From positions 17,489 to 81,488 of the forward strand of contig JAJQCE010000005.1 of the NCBI GenBank assembly GCA_021202895.1: DNA of 64,000 nucleotides, given 5' to 3'. The notes beneath the pieces are model-generated. The model saw nothing but the letters and a program-made list of their open reading frames with translations. It made no database searches and had not been told where the DNA came from. This document shows, one piece after another, positions 44,747 through 53,254 of the stretch. The translations under genes and the position numbers were made by a program. The stretch comes from Ruminococcus sp. Lineage in GTDB: Bacteria; Bacillota; Clostridia; Oscillospirales; Ruminococcaceae. Positions within the stretch are counted from its first letter, which is position 1. The number at the start of each line of letters is the position of its first letter.

Positions 44747-44775
44747 ATTATACCACAAAAAATATCATGCGTCAA
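44747..44775 (-). promoter_or_regulatory. Near-consensus promoter of the glycosyltransferase
   Basis: On the minus strand TTGACG (44770-44775), 17 bases and TATAAT (44747-44752) stand 39 bp before ATG 44708. An intact strong promoter on a disrupted gene argues for recent or reversible inactivation. Confidence 0.75.
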
Positions 44776-44794
44776 TACAAGGATGAAATTTTTT

Positions 44795-45634
44795 TTAATT
44801 TATAAGAGTCTGAATTTCCTCAGCTGTAAAGGTCGGGTGGAAATATATATTTACAGCCTGAGAAAGCATAACTGCGGCGGTGCTTACAAGCTTGTCTATC
44901 GGCTTTGGCGTGACAATTATATCATTTAAGCGTTTATCATCGCTGAAAATCCTTGAAACTGTAGGTATACCTATAGCGGCAGTAGGGACGCCGAGAGTTT
45001 TTTGTGAAAGCTCATCACGGGAATTTTCTACTCCGCTTCCTGGAGAGATTCCAGTCGAGCAGAGCTGAACCGTCCGCCCCATATGAAAGGGGTCGGAGCA
45101 AGCGAGAGCGTCGCAGACTATAACCTGAGCGGGCTTTATTTTTAAACACAGAGCTTGTGTGATTTCAAGTGTTTCAAAGCCTGTCTGAGCCATAACGCCT
45201 GCCGACAAAACCGAAAGCTCAGAAAGCTCTCCCGTTTCCTTTTCGGCAGCAAGCCGCTTTATGTGCCTTGTAGCAAAAATCTTGTCTGCGCAAATTGGAC
45301 CTAAGCTGTCAGGGGTGATTTTTCTGTTTCCAAGCCCTAAAAACAAGGCTGAAGACTTTTCAGCGCAGACCTTAGCAAGCTCAGCGGCGATAGCTGAGCA
45401 TCTTTCGGTGAAGCAGCCGCAGTATTCGTAAAAGGGGTTATCAGCTTTGAGCGTGATATATCTGCCAATCGGCTTGCCAAGCTTCTGTGCGGCTGTTTCG
45501 GTTAAAATCTCTATGTCAGTAATGCGAAATTGAGATTTTTCATCATATCTTTCATCAAAGCGAACTCCGCTTACTTTTTCACTCCCTGTCAGCTGCTCGT
45601 AAGCTTCATTTGCTAAATCTGTGTTTATAGACAT
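44795..45634 (-). CDS. gpr: Spore germination protease GPR
   Basis: GPR cleaves the small acid-soluble proteins that protect spore DNA, during germination. The 279-residue protein carries LGLGNRKITPDSLGP, MAQTGFET, CDALACSD and SPGSGVENSRDELS, matching the GPR aspartic-type core. A short N-terminal pro-segment would be removed on activation. It stands alone, divergent from rpsT, a common arrangement in Clostridia. I could not identify a SigmaG promoter. Confidence 0.94.
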   Translation of the reverse strand: MSINTDLANEAYEQLTGSEKVSGVRFDERYDEKSQFRITDIEILTETAAQKLGKPIGRYITLKADNPFYEYCGCFTERCSAIAAELAKVCAEKSSALFLGLGNRKITPDSLGPICADKIFATRHIKRLAAEKETGELSELSVLSAGVMAQTGFETLEITQALCLKIKPAQVIVCDALACSDPFHMGRTVQLCSTGISPGSGVENSRDELSQKTLGVPTAAIGIPTVSRIFSDDKRLNDIIVTPKPIDKLVSTAAVMLSQAVNIYFHPTFTAEEIQTLIN

Positions 45635-45709
45635 GGTATTTTCCTTTCATTTTTTTGCATAAGCTAAAAAGTTTTTTAATATTTTGAGAAAATTTTTGTG
45701 AAAAAGGGC

Positions 45710-45738
45710 TTGCAATTAAATTTGAAATGTGGTATAAT
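45710..45738 (+). promoter_or_regulatory. Promoter of rpsT
   Basis: TTGCAA (45710-45715), 17 bases and TATAAT (45733-45738) lie about 100 bp before rpsT. The leader in between has no fold I recognise. Confidence 0.75.
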
Positions 45739-45841
45739 ATTCACAGTACTTGTTTAAATGGGCTGTTCGTATGTTCCTCTCAGTCATGCGAGTAGTTTAT
45801 CCGAATGAGTAAAAATTATTCTTTTAAAGGGAGGTTTATCA

Positions 45842-46096
45842 ATGCCAAATATTAAGTCGGCTAAAAAAAGAGTAAAGGTTAATGATAAAAAGGCTTTAAG
45901 AAACAAGGCTATAAAGAGTGATCTTAAGACTGCTCTGAAGAAGGCTAACGCCGCTGCCGCTGAAAATTCCGCAGACAAGGAAGCGGTAATCAAGCAGGCG
46001 ATTAAAAAGGTTGACAAGGCTTGCGCTAAGGGCGTTATTCATAAGAATAATGCTGCCAGAAAGAAATCATCTCTGGCAAAGCTTCTTGCTGAATAA
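45842..46096 (+). CDS. rpsT: 30S ribosomal protein S20
   Basis: The 84-residue, Lys/Ala-rich ribosomal protein S20, which binds 16S rRNA early in 30S assembly. MPNIKSAKKRVKVNDKKALR and the C-terminal GVIHKNNAARKKSSLAKLL are diagnostic. RBS AAGGGAGG precedes the ATG. A terminator follows directly, so it is transcribed alone. Confidence 0.96.
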   Translation: MPNIKSAKKRVKVNDKKALRNKAIKSDLKTALKKANAAAAENSADKEAVIKQAIKKVDKACAKGVIHKNNAARKKSSLAKLLAE

Positions 46097-46111
46097 GGTA
46101 AAGTGTTTTAG

Positions 46112-46142
46112 TGTCCGCTCTGACCCAAGCGGACATTTTTAT
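46112..46142 (+). terminator. Terminator after rpsT
   Basis: TGTCCGCT and AGCGGACA form a perfect eight-pair stem, followed by TTTTTATTTTTT. Confidence 0.9.
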
Positions 46143-46190
46143 TTTTTCACGTAATTTTCACCGTTTCGTTTATAGTCCATTCAAATAGTG

Positions 46191-46199
46191 TGGTACAAT
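46191..46199 (+). promoter_or_regulatory. Extended -10 promoter for the coiled-coil membrane protein
   Basis: TGGTACAAT at 46191-46199 is an extended -10 box with no good -35 partner, about 46 bp before the next start codon. Confidence 0.4.
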
Positions 46200-46245
46200 T
46201 TTTATGGTTAGAAAGTCAGCGGATTATTAGAAAGGACGACAAATA

Positions 46246-47274
46246 ATGAAAAAGCGGATTGACAATTCAACTCAGAACGATAACCTTATTCCGTCTGATG
46301 ATTATGAATATGAGAAAGAGCTTGCTAAACAGGAGACAGAAAAGCAAAGGCTTGCACAGCAGCGGCTTGAGGAGCAGCAGGCTGAGTTTGAAAGAAAAAA
46401 GCGCGAGGAGCAGCGAAGAAGAGAGCGGCAGATAGCGCAGGACAAGCTTGATCTTATGAAGATGAAGGCGGGTGTTGCCGATGAATCGGAGGAGATAAAA
46501 GAGGTTCACGAGGAAAAGCGTGTCTTGACGGGAAAAGAAAAGATTTCTAACTTCTGGTATCACGAAAAAATGTGGATTTGCTTTGCGATTTTTATTGTCG
46601 CTGTAGTAGGCTTTATGGTTTTTGATACGCTTACGCGTGAAAAGGCTGACATCACAATAATTATGATATGTGATAACGCTCTTAGCGGAGATACAACTCT
46701 TGAGCTGCTGGAGGAGAGGATTGAACGGTATACTCCTGATTTAAACGGCGATGGCGAAATCCATGTTCAGATTATGGATTGCGCACTTAACGAGTACAGC
46801 TCCGACAGCTATTATACGACAAACAGTCAGAAATTTTATGCAAATTTGCAGCAGGGCTCTATAATAATGGTGCTTACCGATTCAAATACCGACCCTGATC
46901 ATCAGGCGCTTATGGTTGACGATTTAGAGGAGGTTCTGCCTGACAATCCTTACATTGACGAGTACGGCTTGTCGCTTAATATGCAGTTTCTGGCTGATGA
47001 AATTCAGTGTGAAAATATGCCGAACGACATTCATCTTTGTCTGCGCCGACCAGTTTCAACTCTGGACGATTCGCTTGAGGATATGCAGGAAAATTATGAT
47101 ATAAACCTTGAAATCTTTATTGATCTTGCAAATGCGCTTGCTCAGGAAGCGCAAGAGTGCGGAGATGAGGGCTTATCTACCGAGCCGTCGCCGCTGTATG
47201 GTTCAGAGAGCGAAACGGACAGCGAGGAAACAAGCGAGGTTGATTCAAAAGCTGAGGACTCTGTATCAGAATAA
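46246..47274 (+). CDS. Coiled-coil single-pass membrane protein, unknown
   Basis: I do not recognise this 342-residue protein. Residues about 20-75 are a Gln/Glu/Arg/Lys-rich coiled coil (ERKKREEQRRRERQIAQDKL), presumably cytoplasmic. A single membrane helix follows at about 106-126 (MWICFAIFIVAVVGFMVFDT). The outside domain of about 180 residues has an alpha/beta look (ADITIIMICDN, GSIIMVLTDSNT), and a Ser/Glu-rich tail ends the protein. It lies alone between two terminators. It could be a wall-linked scaffold or sensor; no function is supported. Confidence 0.75.
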   Translation: MKKRIDNSTQNDNLIPSDDYEYEKELAKQETEKQRLAQQRLEEQQAEFERKKREEQRRRERQIAQDKLDLMKMKAGVADESEEIKEVHEEKRVLTGKEKISNFWYHEKMWICFAIFIVAVVGFMVFDTLTREKADITIIMICDNALSGDTTLELLEERIERYTPDLNGDGEIHVQIMDCALNEYSSDSYYTTNSQKFYANLQQGSIIMVLTDSNTDPDHQALMVDDLEEVLPDNPYIDEYGLSLNMQFLADEIQCENMPNDIHLCLRRPVSTLDDSLEDMQENYDINLEIFIDLANALAQEAQECGDEGLSTEPSPLYGSESETDSEETSEVDSKAEDSVSE

Positions 47275-47282
47275 ACATTATT

Positions 47283-47318
47283 CAGACGCTTTGCAGTATT
47301 TGTACAGCGTCTGTTTTT
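47283..47318 (+). terminator. Terminator after the coiled-coil protein
   Basis: CAGACGCT and AGCGTCTG form an eight-pair stem with a 15-base loop, followed by TTTTTG. Confidence 0.85.
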
Positions 47319-47393
47319 GCAAAGCTTGAAAATAACAATGGGAAATTTCGCACCGTTTTCACAGGTTTTTTTGTAAATTTTTTTTGCCTTTCA

Positions 47394-47421
47394 TTTACAC
47401 CTCATTATTTGATGATAAAAT
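47394..47421 (+). promoter_or_regulatory. Possible promoter for the GT2-GtrA operon
   Basis: TTTACA (47394-47399) and TAAAAT (47416-47421) are 16 bases apart and stand 50 bp before the GT2-GtrA start. The match is moderate. Confidence 0.35.
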
Positions 47422-47470
47422 TATTAGCAATAAAAACAACATATAAATCTTTTTCAGAGGGGGCGATTTT

Positions 47471-48511
47471 GTGGAGAAGAGAATTGCGGTGATTCTTGCA
47501 TATGAGCCTGACGAGAGTATGACAGAAACCGTCAGGAAAGCATATGAAAGCGGATTTTTGGTTGTGGCGGTTGACGATGGAAGTGGAAGCGAATATGCAC
47601 ATATCTTTGACAGCGTTAAAGAGTTTGCACACGTTTTGTCTTATCCTCAGAATCACGGAAAGGGATATGCGCTGAAAACGGCATTTAAATATATACTTGA
47701 AAATTTCAGTGGTGATTTTATCATTGTGACTATGGACTGCGACGGGCAGCACAGGGTGAGCGATGCTCAGAGAGTGTGTGCTGAATCGGAAAGCAAAGGC
47801 GGAGAGCTTGTTATAGGAAGCCGTAAACAGTCTGCTGATTCACCGCTTAGAAGCCGCTTTGGAAATTCTGTCACAAGAATGGTTTTTAAAATTGTCACGG
47901 GCTGCGGAGTTTACGACACTCAAAGCGGATTAAGGTCTTTCGGTTCGTCTATGCTTGAAAGAATAGCGCAGATTGAGGGCGAACGATACGAATTTGAGAT
48001 GAATGTGCTGATGGAACTCGGCAGGGCGGGGGAGCCTATTCATGAGATACCTATTGAAACAATTTACATAGACAATAACAGCGGTTCACACTTTAATCCG
48101 ATCAAGGATTCGGCGATTATCTATAAGGAAATATTGAAATTTTCCGCCTCGTCCTTTACGGGATTTTTAGTGGATTATGCAATGTACAGTCTGCTTGTGG
48201 CGCTGCTTGGAACAAATTTTGTTGTTGTGGCGAATATTCTTGCGAGAGTAGTAAGCTCAACGGTTAATTTCACGATAAACAAGAAGCTTGTCTTTCGTTC
48301 GGACGAAAAGCTTGTCAAAAGCGCAGTGAAGTATTTCACGCTTGCCGCCTGCATACTTATCTGCAATACCGCTTTGCTGTATCTGCTGACAAATGTTCTG
48401 AAAATGGGTGTGTTTATTGCGAAAATACTCGTTGAGATTTGCTTGTTCATTATAAGCTGGATTGTTCAGCGCAGAGTAGTTTTTAGAAAAAAGGCGAGGG
48501 AAAAAGCATGA
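47471..48511 (+). CDS. Family 2 glycosyltransferase fused to GtrA flippase domain
   Basis: A 346-residue fusion. Residues 1-220 are a GT2 domain of the dolichol-phosphate-mannose/GtrB type (VVAVDDGSGS, MDCDGQH, IGSRKQS, DTQSGLRSF). Residues about 225-340 are a four-helix GtrA domain (FTGFLVDYAMYSLLVALLG, VNFTINKKLVFRS). Together they would charge undecaprenyl phosphate with a sugar and flip it outside for use by a membrane glycosyltransferase. The start is GTG with AGAGGGGG upstream; the next gene overlaps by four bases (ATGA). Confidence 0.88.
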   Translation: MEKRIAVILAYEPDESMTETVRKAYESGFLVVAVDDGSGSEYAHIFDSVKEFAHVLSYPQNHGKGYALKTAFKYILENFSGDFIIVTMDCDGQHRVSDAQRVCAESESKGGELVIGSRKQSADSPLRSRFGNSVTRMVFKIVTGCGVYDTQSGLRSFGSSMLERIAQIEGERYEFEMNVLMELGRAGEPIHEIPIETIYIDNNSGSHFNPIKDSAIIYKEILKFSASSFTGFLVDYAMYSLLVALLGTNFVVVANILARVVSSTVNFTINKKLVFRSDEKLVKSAVKYFTLAACILICNTALLYLLTNVLKMGVFIAKILVEICLFIISWIVQRRVVFRKKAREKA

Positions 48512-49554
48512 GTAAAAAGAAATTTATTTATCCTGTTTTGTACGGAGTAGCTTTGACAGGATTTACGGCATATGCGCTGCTTGATACGTTTGTGATTACA
48601 CGCTCGTATCAGACGACGGTTGAATCAAATTTTTCTGCGTCTGATACCTCCTCATCGGTGTTTTCTACTTCATCAAGCAGTTTAGCGGATGAAAGCTCCG
48701 CTGCGGATTCCTCGGTTTCGTCCAGCACGGACGCTTCATCGTCTGAAAGTGCTCAAGCAGAGGAGTCTGAAAGCTCACAGACCGATACTCAAAGCGAGGA
48801 TTCTTCAGCGTCAAGCCAGACTGTAGTCTCAACCGACAGCTACAGTGATGAGAATATAACAATAACGCTTACCGAGTACCGTGAATATGACACGTCAATT
48901 TATGTTGCTGATATAACGCTCACTTCGGCTGAATATCTCAAAACGGCTTTTGCGGAGAACACCTATGGGAGAAATATAAAGGAAAAGACCAGCGAGATAG
49001 CCGAGAGCGTGGGCGCAATACTTGTGATAAACGGCGACTTTTACGGTGCGCAATCGGAAGGTTATGTTATCAGAAACGGCATACTTTACAGAAGCGATGC
49101 GGCGGAGGATAATGAGGATTTGGCTATACTGACTGACGGCAGCTTTCAGATATTCAATGAAAGCGATTACTCTGCGGAAAGCGTGCTTTCAAGCGGCGCA
49201 TGGCAGACCTTTGCGTTTGGTCCTGCGCTTGTTCAGGGCGGTGAAATAGCTGTTACAGAGGACGAAGAGGTAGGAAAATCAATGGCGAGCAATCCGAGAA
49301 CGGCTATTGTAAGCTACGGCGGACTTCATTATGCGTTTGTGGTAAGCGATGGACGAACCTCTGAAAGCGAAGGACTTTCGCTCTATCAGCTTGCCGAGTT
49401 TTTGCAGAGTATAGGCGCACAGACGGCGTATAATCTTGACGGCGGCGGCTCAAGTACAATGTATTTTAACGGCGAGGTTGTAAACAATCCGACGACAAAC
49501 GGCAAAAGGATTAAAGAAAGGAGCGTGAGCGACATTGTATATATCGGATATTAA
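48508..49554 (+). CDS. Phosphodiester glycosidase (NAGPA) domain protein
   Basis: A 348-residue exported protein: an N-terminal membrane anchor (PVLYGVALTGFTAYALLDTF), a Ser/Asp/Glu-rich stalk (about residues 40-112) and a NAGPA-type domain (LVINGDFYGAQSEGY, FGPALVQGG, NPRTAIV, YNLDGGGSSTMYFNG at about 307). NAGPA enzymes split sugars from phosphodiester links in glycopolymers. The gene overlaps GT2-GtrA by four bases, so it probably trims or edits a wall glycan. Confidence 0.9.
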   Translation: MSKKKFIYPVLYGVALTGFTAYALLDTFVITRSYQTTVESNFSASDTSSSVFSTSSSSLADESSAADSSVSSSTDASSSESAQAEESESSQTDTQSEDSSASSQTVVSTDSYSDENITITLTEYREYDTSIYVADITLTSAEYLKTAFAENTYGRNIKEKTSEIAESVGAILVINGDFYGAQSEGYVIRNGILYRSDAAEDNEDLAILTDGSFQIFNESDYSAESVLSSGAWQTFAFGPALVQGGEIAVTEDEEVGKSMASNPRTAIVSYGGLHYAFVVSDGRTSESEGLSLYQLAEFLQSIGAQTAYNLDGGGSSTMYFNGEVVNNPTTNGKRIKERSVSDIVYIGY

Positions 49555-49990
49555 TGAAAGAAAGCTTTTGGCGGCAAAGGTTTGCAGAACATATTTAATT
49601 ATTTCAGCATTTTGCGCATTGTTTGGAGCGATTTATGAGTATTTCAGTCATGAGGTGTATTCATACTACATGATTTACGCATTCGGCTTTCCACTGGTTT
49701 TAGGTGCGCTTCCGTTTGGATTTTTGGCGGCTTCAAAAAGCTGCAAGGTTCCTACAACAGCGACAAGATATATTTATCATTCGTCAATTGCTACGCTTAC
49801 TGTAGGTTCAGTTTTTAAGGGCATTCTGGATATTTATGGAACGACAAGCTCGCTTACCGCAATATATTTCTATGTCGGAGCGGCAGTGCTTGTGATTGCG
49901 CTTATTTTAATAGTGATTGGAGTTATGATAAATAAAACTCCTGCGCAAAATTCAAAAAAGACGGAGCAAAGCAATGCTGCGAATTGGTAG
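49535..49990 (+). CDS. Four-TM membrane protein, unknown
   Basis: A 151-residue protein with four hydrophobic helices (TYLIISAFCALFGAIYEYF; MIYAFGFPLVLGALPFGFLA; SIATLTVGSVFKGILDIYG; IYFYVGAAVLVIALILIVIG) and a short polar tail. I do not recognise the family. It overlaps the NAGPA gene by 20 bp and appears to start at TTG 49535 with AAAGGAG upstream, so it belongs to the same operon. It may be an accessory of glycan handling; this is position-based inference. Confidence 0.65.
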   Translation: MYISDINERKLLAAKVCRTYLIISAFCALFGAIYEYFSHEVYSYYMIYAFGFPLVLGALPFGFLAASKSCKVPTTATRYIYHSSIATLTVGSVFKGILDIYGTTSSLTAIYFYVGAAVLVIALILIVIGVMINKTPAQNSKKTEQSNAANW

Positions 49991-50041
49991 TTAATAAAAT
50001 GTTAAATTAGTGTAAATGCTCAAACTGTGCAGATATAGTGC

Positions 50042-50070
50042 TTGACTTTACAAGAAAAATATGATAAAAT
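50042..50070 (+). promoter_or_regulatory. Promoter of eno
   Basis: TTGACT (50042-50047), 17 bases and TAAAAT (50065-50070) stand about 83 bp before the enolase start. Confidence 0.7.
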
Positions 50071-50149
50071 TATAGTGGCTTTTTGGATAACAAGAGCTGT
50101 CGGTTTCAATATTTGAAGCGGACGAAATTAAAATTTTAAGGAGTGTTGA

Positions 50150-51448
<1,299 letters not shown>

Positions 51449-51460
51449 TTTAGACAAAAT

Positions 51461-51497
51461 AAAAATGTCCTTGCTTTAAGCAGGGACATTTTTTTAT
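51461..51497 (+). terminator. Terminator after eno
   Basis: AAAAATGTCC(T)TGCT and AGCAGGGACATTTTTTT form a long stem around a short TTA loop with a T-run. Confidence 0.92.
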
Positions 51498-51646
51498 TTG
51501 CGGCAACTGTTTTGAAAAGTGAGGTTTACTGTGGATAAAATTGATCGGACCTTGAACCAAAAGCTTAAGGTCTGACTTGATTTACTGACAATTGACGAAT
51601 TTTCACGCAAAATCACAGCGAATTTTATCAATTCCAGACAAAATAA

Positions 51647-51691
51647 AAAACTCCTCAAAACCGCCTAAAATAGCGTATTTTGAGGAGTTTT
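51647..51691 (-). terminator. Terminator after tRNA-Ala (works both ways)
   Basis: AAAACTCCTCAAAA and TTTTGAGGAGTTTT form a perfect 14-pair stem. Directly downstream of the minus-strand tRNA it ends in a T-run (…GTTTTTTATTTTG), and it can terminate the other way too. The gap 51498-51646 shows nothing else. Confidence 0.85.
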
Positions 51692-51697
51692 AAAGTC

Positions 51698-51770
51698 TGG
51701 AGCTAAGGGGATTCGAACCCCTGGCCTCTTACATGCGAAGCAAGCGCTCTACCAACTGAGCTATAACCCC
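51698..51770 (-). tRNA. tRNA-Ala (anticodon CGC)
   Basis: The 73-base cloverleaf on the minus strand has acceptor GGGGTTA/TAGCTCC including the G3-U70 pair that marks alanine tRNAs. The D-arm is GCTCAGTTGGTAGAGC, the anticodon stem is CTTGC/GTAAG with loop TTCGCAT (anticodon CGC), and the T-arm is AGGGG TTCGAAT CCCCT. The CCA end is not encoded. It stands alone between enolase and a small lipoprotein gene. Confidence 0.95.
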
Positions 51771-51902
51771 ATATTGATACTTGACTTATTTATTTTATCA
51801 CTTTGACTTTTGATTGTCAATAGAGTTTACCGAAATTTAATATTTTATTTATCTGATTTTGCATGGATAGCTATGCAGTCAACATTTTTAGAAGCTTAAA
51901 TT

Positions 51903-51935
51903 AAAAAAAGAGGCGCAGCCCATTTGGGAGCGCCT
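51903..51935 (-). terminator. Terminator of the small lipoprotein gene
   Basis: On the minus strand AGGCGC and GCGCCT pair across CTCCCAAATGGGCT, which itself contains CCCA/TGGG pairing, followed by TCTTTTTTT. It sits just after the lipoprotein stop. Confidence 0.85.
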
Positions 51936-51940
51936 GAAAC

Positions 51941-52243
51941 TTATCTCAGCACATCGTCTGTAACGCTTTCGGCAGCGTCAAGTCCATCGTCAATGCCGTC
52001 TGCAACATCATCGCCAATTTCGTCAGCCTTGCTCATAGCGTCATCGGCTGTGGAATCCGCCTTGTCGGCAAGTGTATCGGAGCTGTCCTCGTCCTTTTCA
52101 TCGCTGCGCTCCGTTTCAGCTGTTGTTGTGGTTTTTGTTGTGGTGGTTTCGCCCGCAGAGGAGGTGTCGTTGCTGCTTGAACAGCCACTTAGCATCACAG
52201 CCGCTAATACTGCCGCGGCTAAAAATGTCGTTGGTATTTTCAT
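51941..52243 (-). CDS. Small acidic lipoprotein
   Basis: A 100-residue secreted lipoprotein: signal peptide KIPTTFLAAAVLAAVMLSGC with lipobox LSGC (Cys about residue 20), a Thr/Ser stretch, then a very acidic Asp/Ala-rich helical tail (KADEIGDDVADGIDDGLDAA). There is no recognisable domain. ATG 52243 with AAGGAAAGGAAC is preferred over earlier in-frame starts. Lipoproteins of this kind usually tether or buffer at the membrane face; the role here is unknown. Confidence 0.78.
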   Translation of the reverse strand: MKIPTTFLAAAVLAAVMLSGCSSSNDTSSAGETTTTKTTTTAETERSDEKDEDSSDTLADKADSTADDAMSKADEIGDDVADGIDDGLDAAESVTDDVLR

Positions 52244-52383
52244 TAAGATGTTCCTTTCCTTATAAATTATTGCGCCTGAAATTCTGCCACTTTTTTCGGC
52301 TGAAAATATTATCTGCATTTTTTTTGCGCTTATACAATATTTATTTAGAATCATGAAAATTTCAAAAATCGTTTCCGTAAATA

Positions 52384-52412
52384 TTGACAAACTCACTGAT
52401 TCGATTTATAAT
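52384..52412 (+). promoter_or_regulatory. Perfect SigmaA promoter of the HD gene
   Basis: TTGACA (52384-52389), 17 bases and TATAAT (52407-52412), all twelve positions consensus, stand only 30 bp before the HD-domain start, giving a very short leader. Confidence 0.85.
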
Positions 52413-52442
52413 TATAATTGAACATATGAAAGGGTGATAAAA

Positions 52443-53102
52443 TTGCTTACTTATGAAAAGCTTAAGGAAAACGAAGAGGCAAAGGCGTATATTGTTCAGG
52501 CGGATGAATCACTTAAAATGCTGGGATATACCGAACATGGCTTTGCTCATGTAGGGTATGTCGCCCAAAACGCAAGGTATATACTTGAAACCTTAGGCTA
52601 CGGTGAGCATGATATAGAGTTGGTTCAGATTGCCGCTTATCTTCACGATATAGGAAATTTAGTCAACCGTATAGAACATTCTCAGAGCGGAGCGGTAATG
52701 GCATTCAGCCTGCTTAATCGTCTTGGAATGGAGCCGCAGGATACGGCGGCAATTGTAACTGCGATAGGAAATCATGACGAAGGTACAGGAGTTGCAGTAA
52801 ATCATATAGCTGCCGCTCTTATCATTGCGGACAAATCGGATGTGCGCAGAAGCAGGGTGAGAAATACTGATAAAACCACCTTTGACATTCACGACCGAGT
52901 GAATTACTCTGCGAAAAAGTCAGCACTCAAAATAAACAGCGAGCATAGCCTTATCAAGCTTAAGCTGTCTATTGATACGCAGTATGGCTCTGTGATGGAC
53001 TATTTTGAGATTTTCTTAAATAGAATGATTATGTGCCGCAAGGCGGCGGAGTTTCTGGGGCTGGAATTTAAGCTGATAATAAATGAACAACAGCTTATTT
53101 GA
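52443..53102 (+). CDS. HD-domain phosphohydrolase
   Basis: A 219-residue HD protein with HGFAHVGYV, YLHDIGN, GNHDE and IADKSDVRRSR, the His/Asp metal ligands of the superfamily. Members hydrolyse nucleotides or are stringent-response-like enzymes; the substrate is unknown. I choose TTG 52443 because AGGGTGA lies five bases upstream; an in-frame GTG at 52434 overlaps that site. It precedes purA after 150 bp with a separate promoter between them. Confidence 0.85.
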   Translation: MLTYEKLKENEEAKAYIVQADESLKMLGYTEHGFAHVGYVAQNARYILETLGYGEHDIELVQIAAYLHDIGNLVNRIEHSQSGAVMAFSLLNRLGMEPQDTAAIVTAIGNHDEGTGVAVNHIAAALIIADKSDVRRSRVRNTDKTTFDIHDRVNYSAKKSALKINSEHSLIKLKLSIDTQYGSVMDYFEIFLNRMIMCRKAAEFLGLEFKLIINEQQLI

Positions 53103-53147
53103 GTGAAAAGAAATTATTAAAAGCTGTGAAAATCTGCCTTTAGGCTA

Positions 53148-53176
53148 TTGACAAGCAGGATTTTTTGTGTTATTAT
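53148..53176 (+). promoter_or_regulatory. Promoter of purA
   Basis: TTGACA (53148-53153), 17 bases and TATTAT (53171-53176). The leader begins with AGGGC...GCCCT, a small hairpin; no purine riboswitch fold is evident. Confidence 0.75.
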
Positions 53177-53254
53177 ATTAAGGGCGTTTCTAAAAGCCCT
53201 TGAAGTATTGATACTAGCTGTTTTGCAGTATTTTGGAAAGGATTGGTTCTTAAA

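Noticed and set aside
29500..45600. Strand switch at about 29.4 kb and back at 45.7 kb as a sign of a replication origin or terminus
   Set aside because: No dnaA box clusters, dif-like site or replication genes were seen; the switch is explained by convergent and divergent operons.
45739..45841. rpsT leader as a possible autoregulatory RNA
   Set aside because: I could find no stable or family-like fold by eye, so no feature is claimed.
53177..53254. purA leader as a possible purine riboswitch
   Set aside because: Only a short AGGGC/GCCCT stem is visible; the conserved purine-aptamer core is absent.
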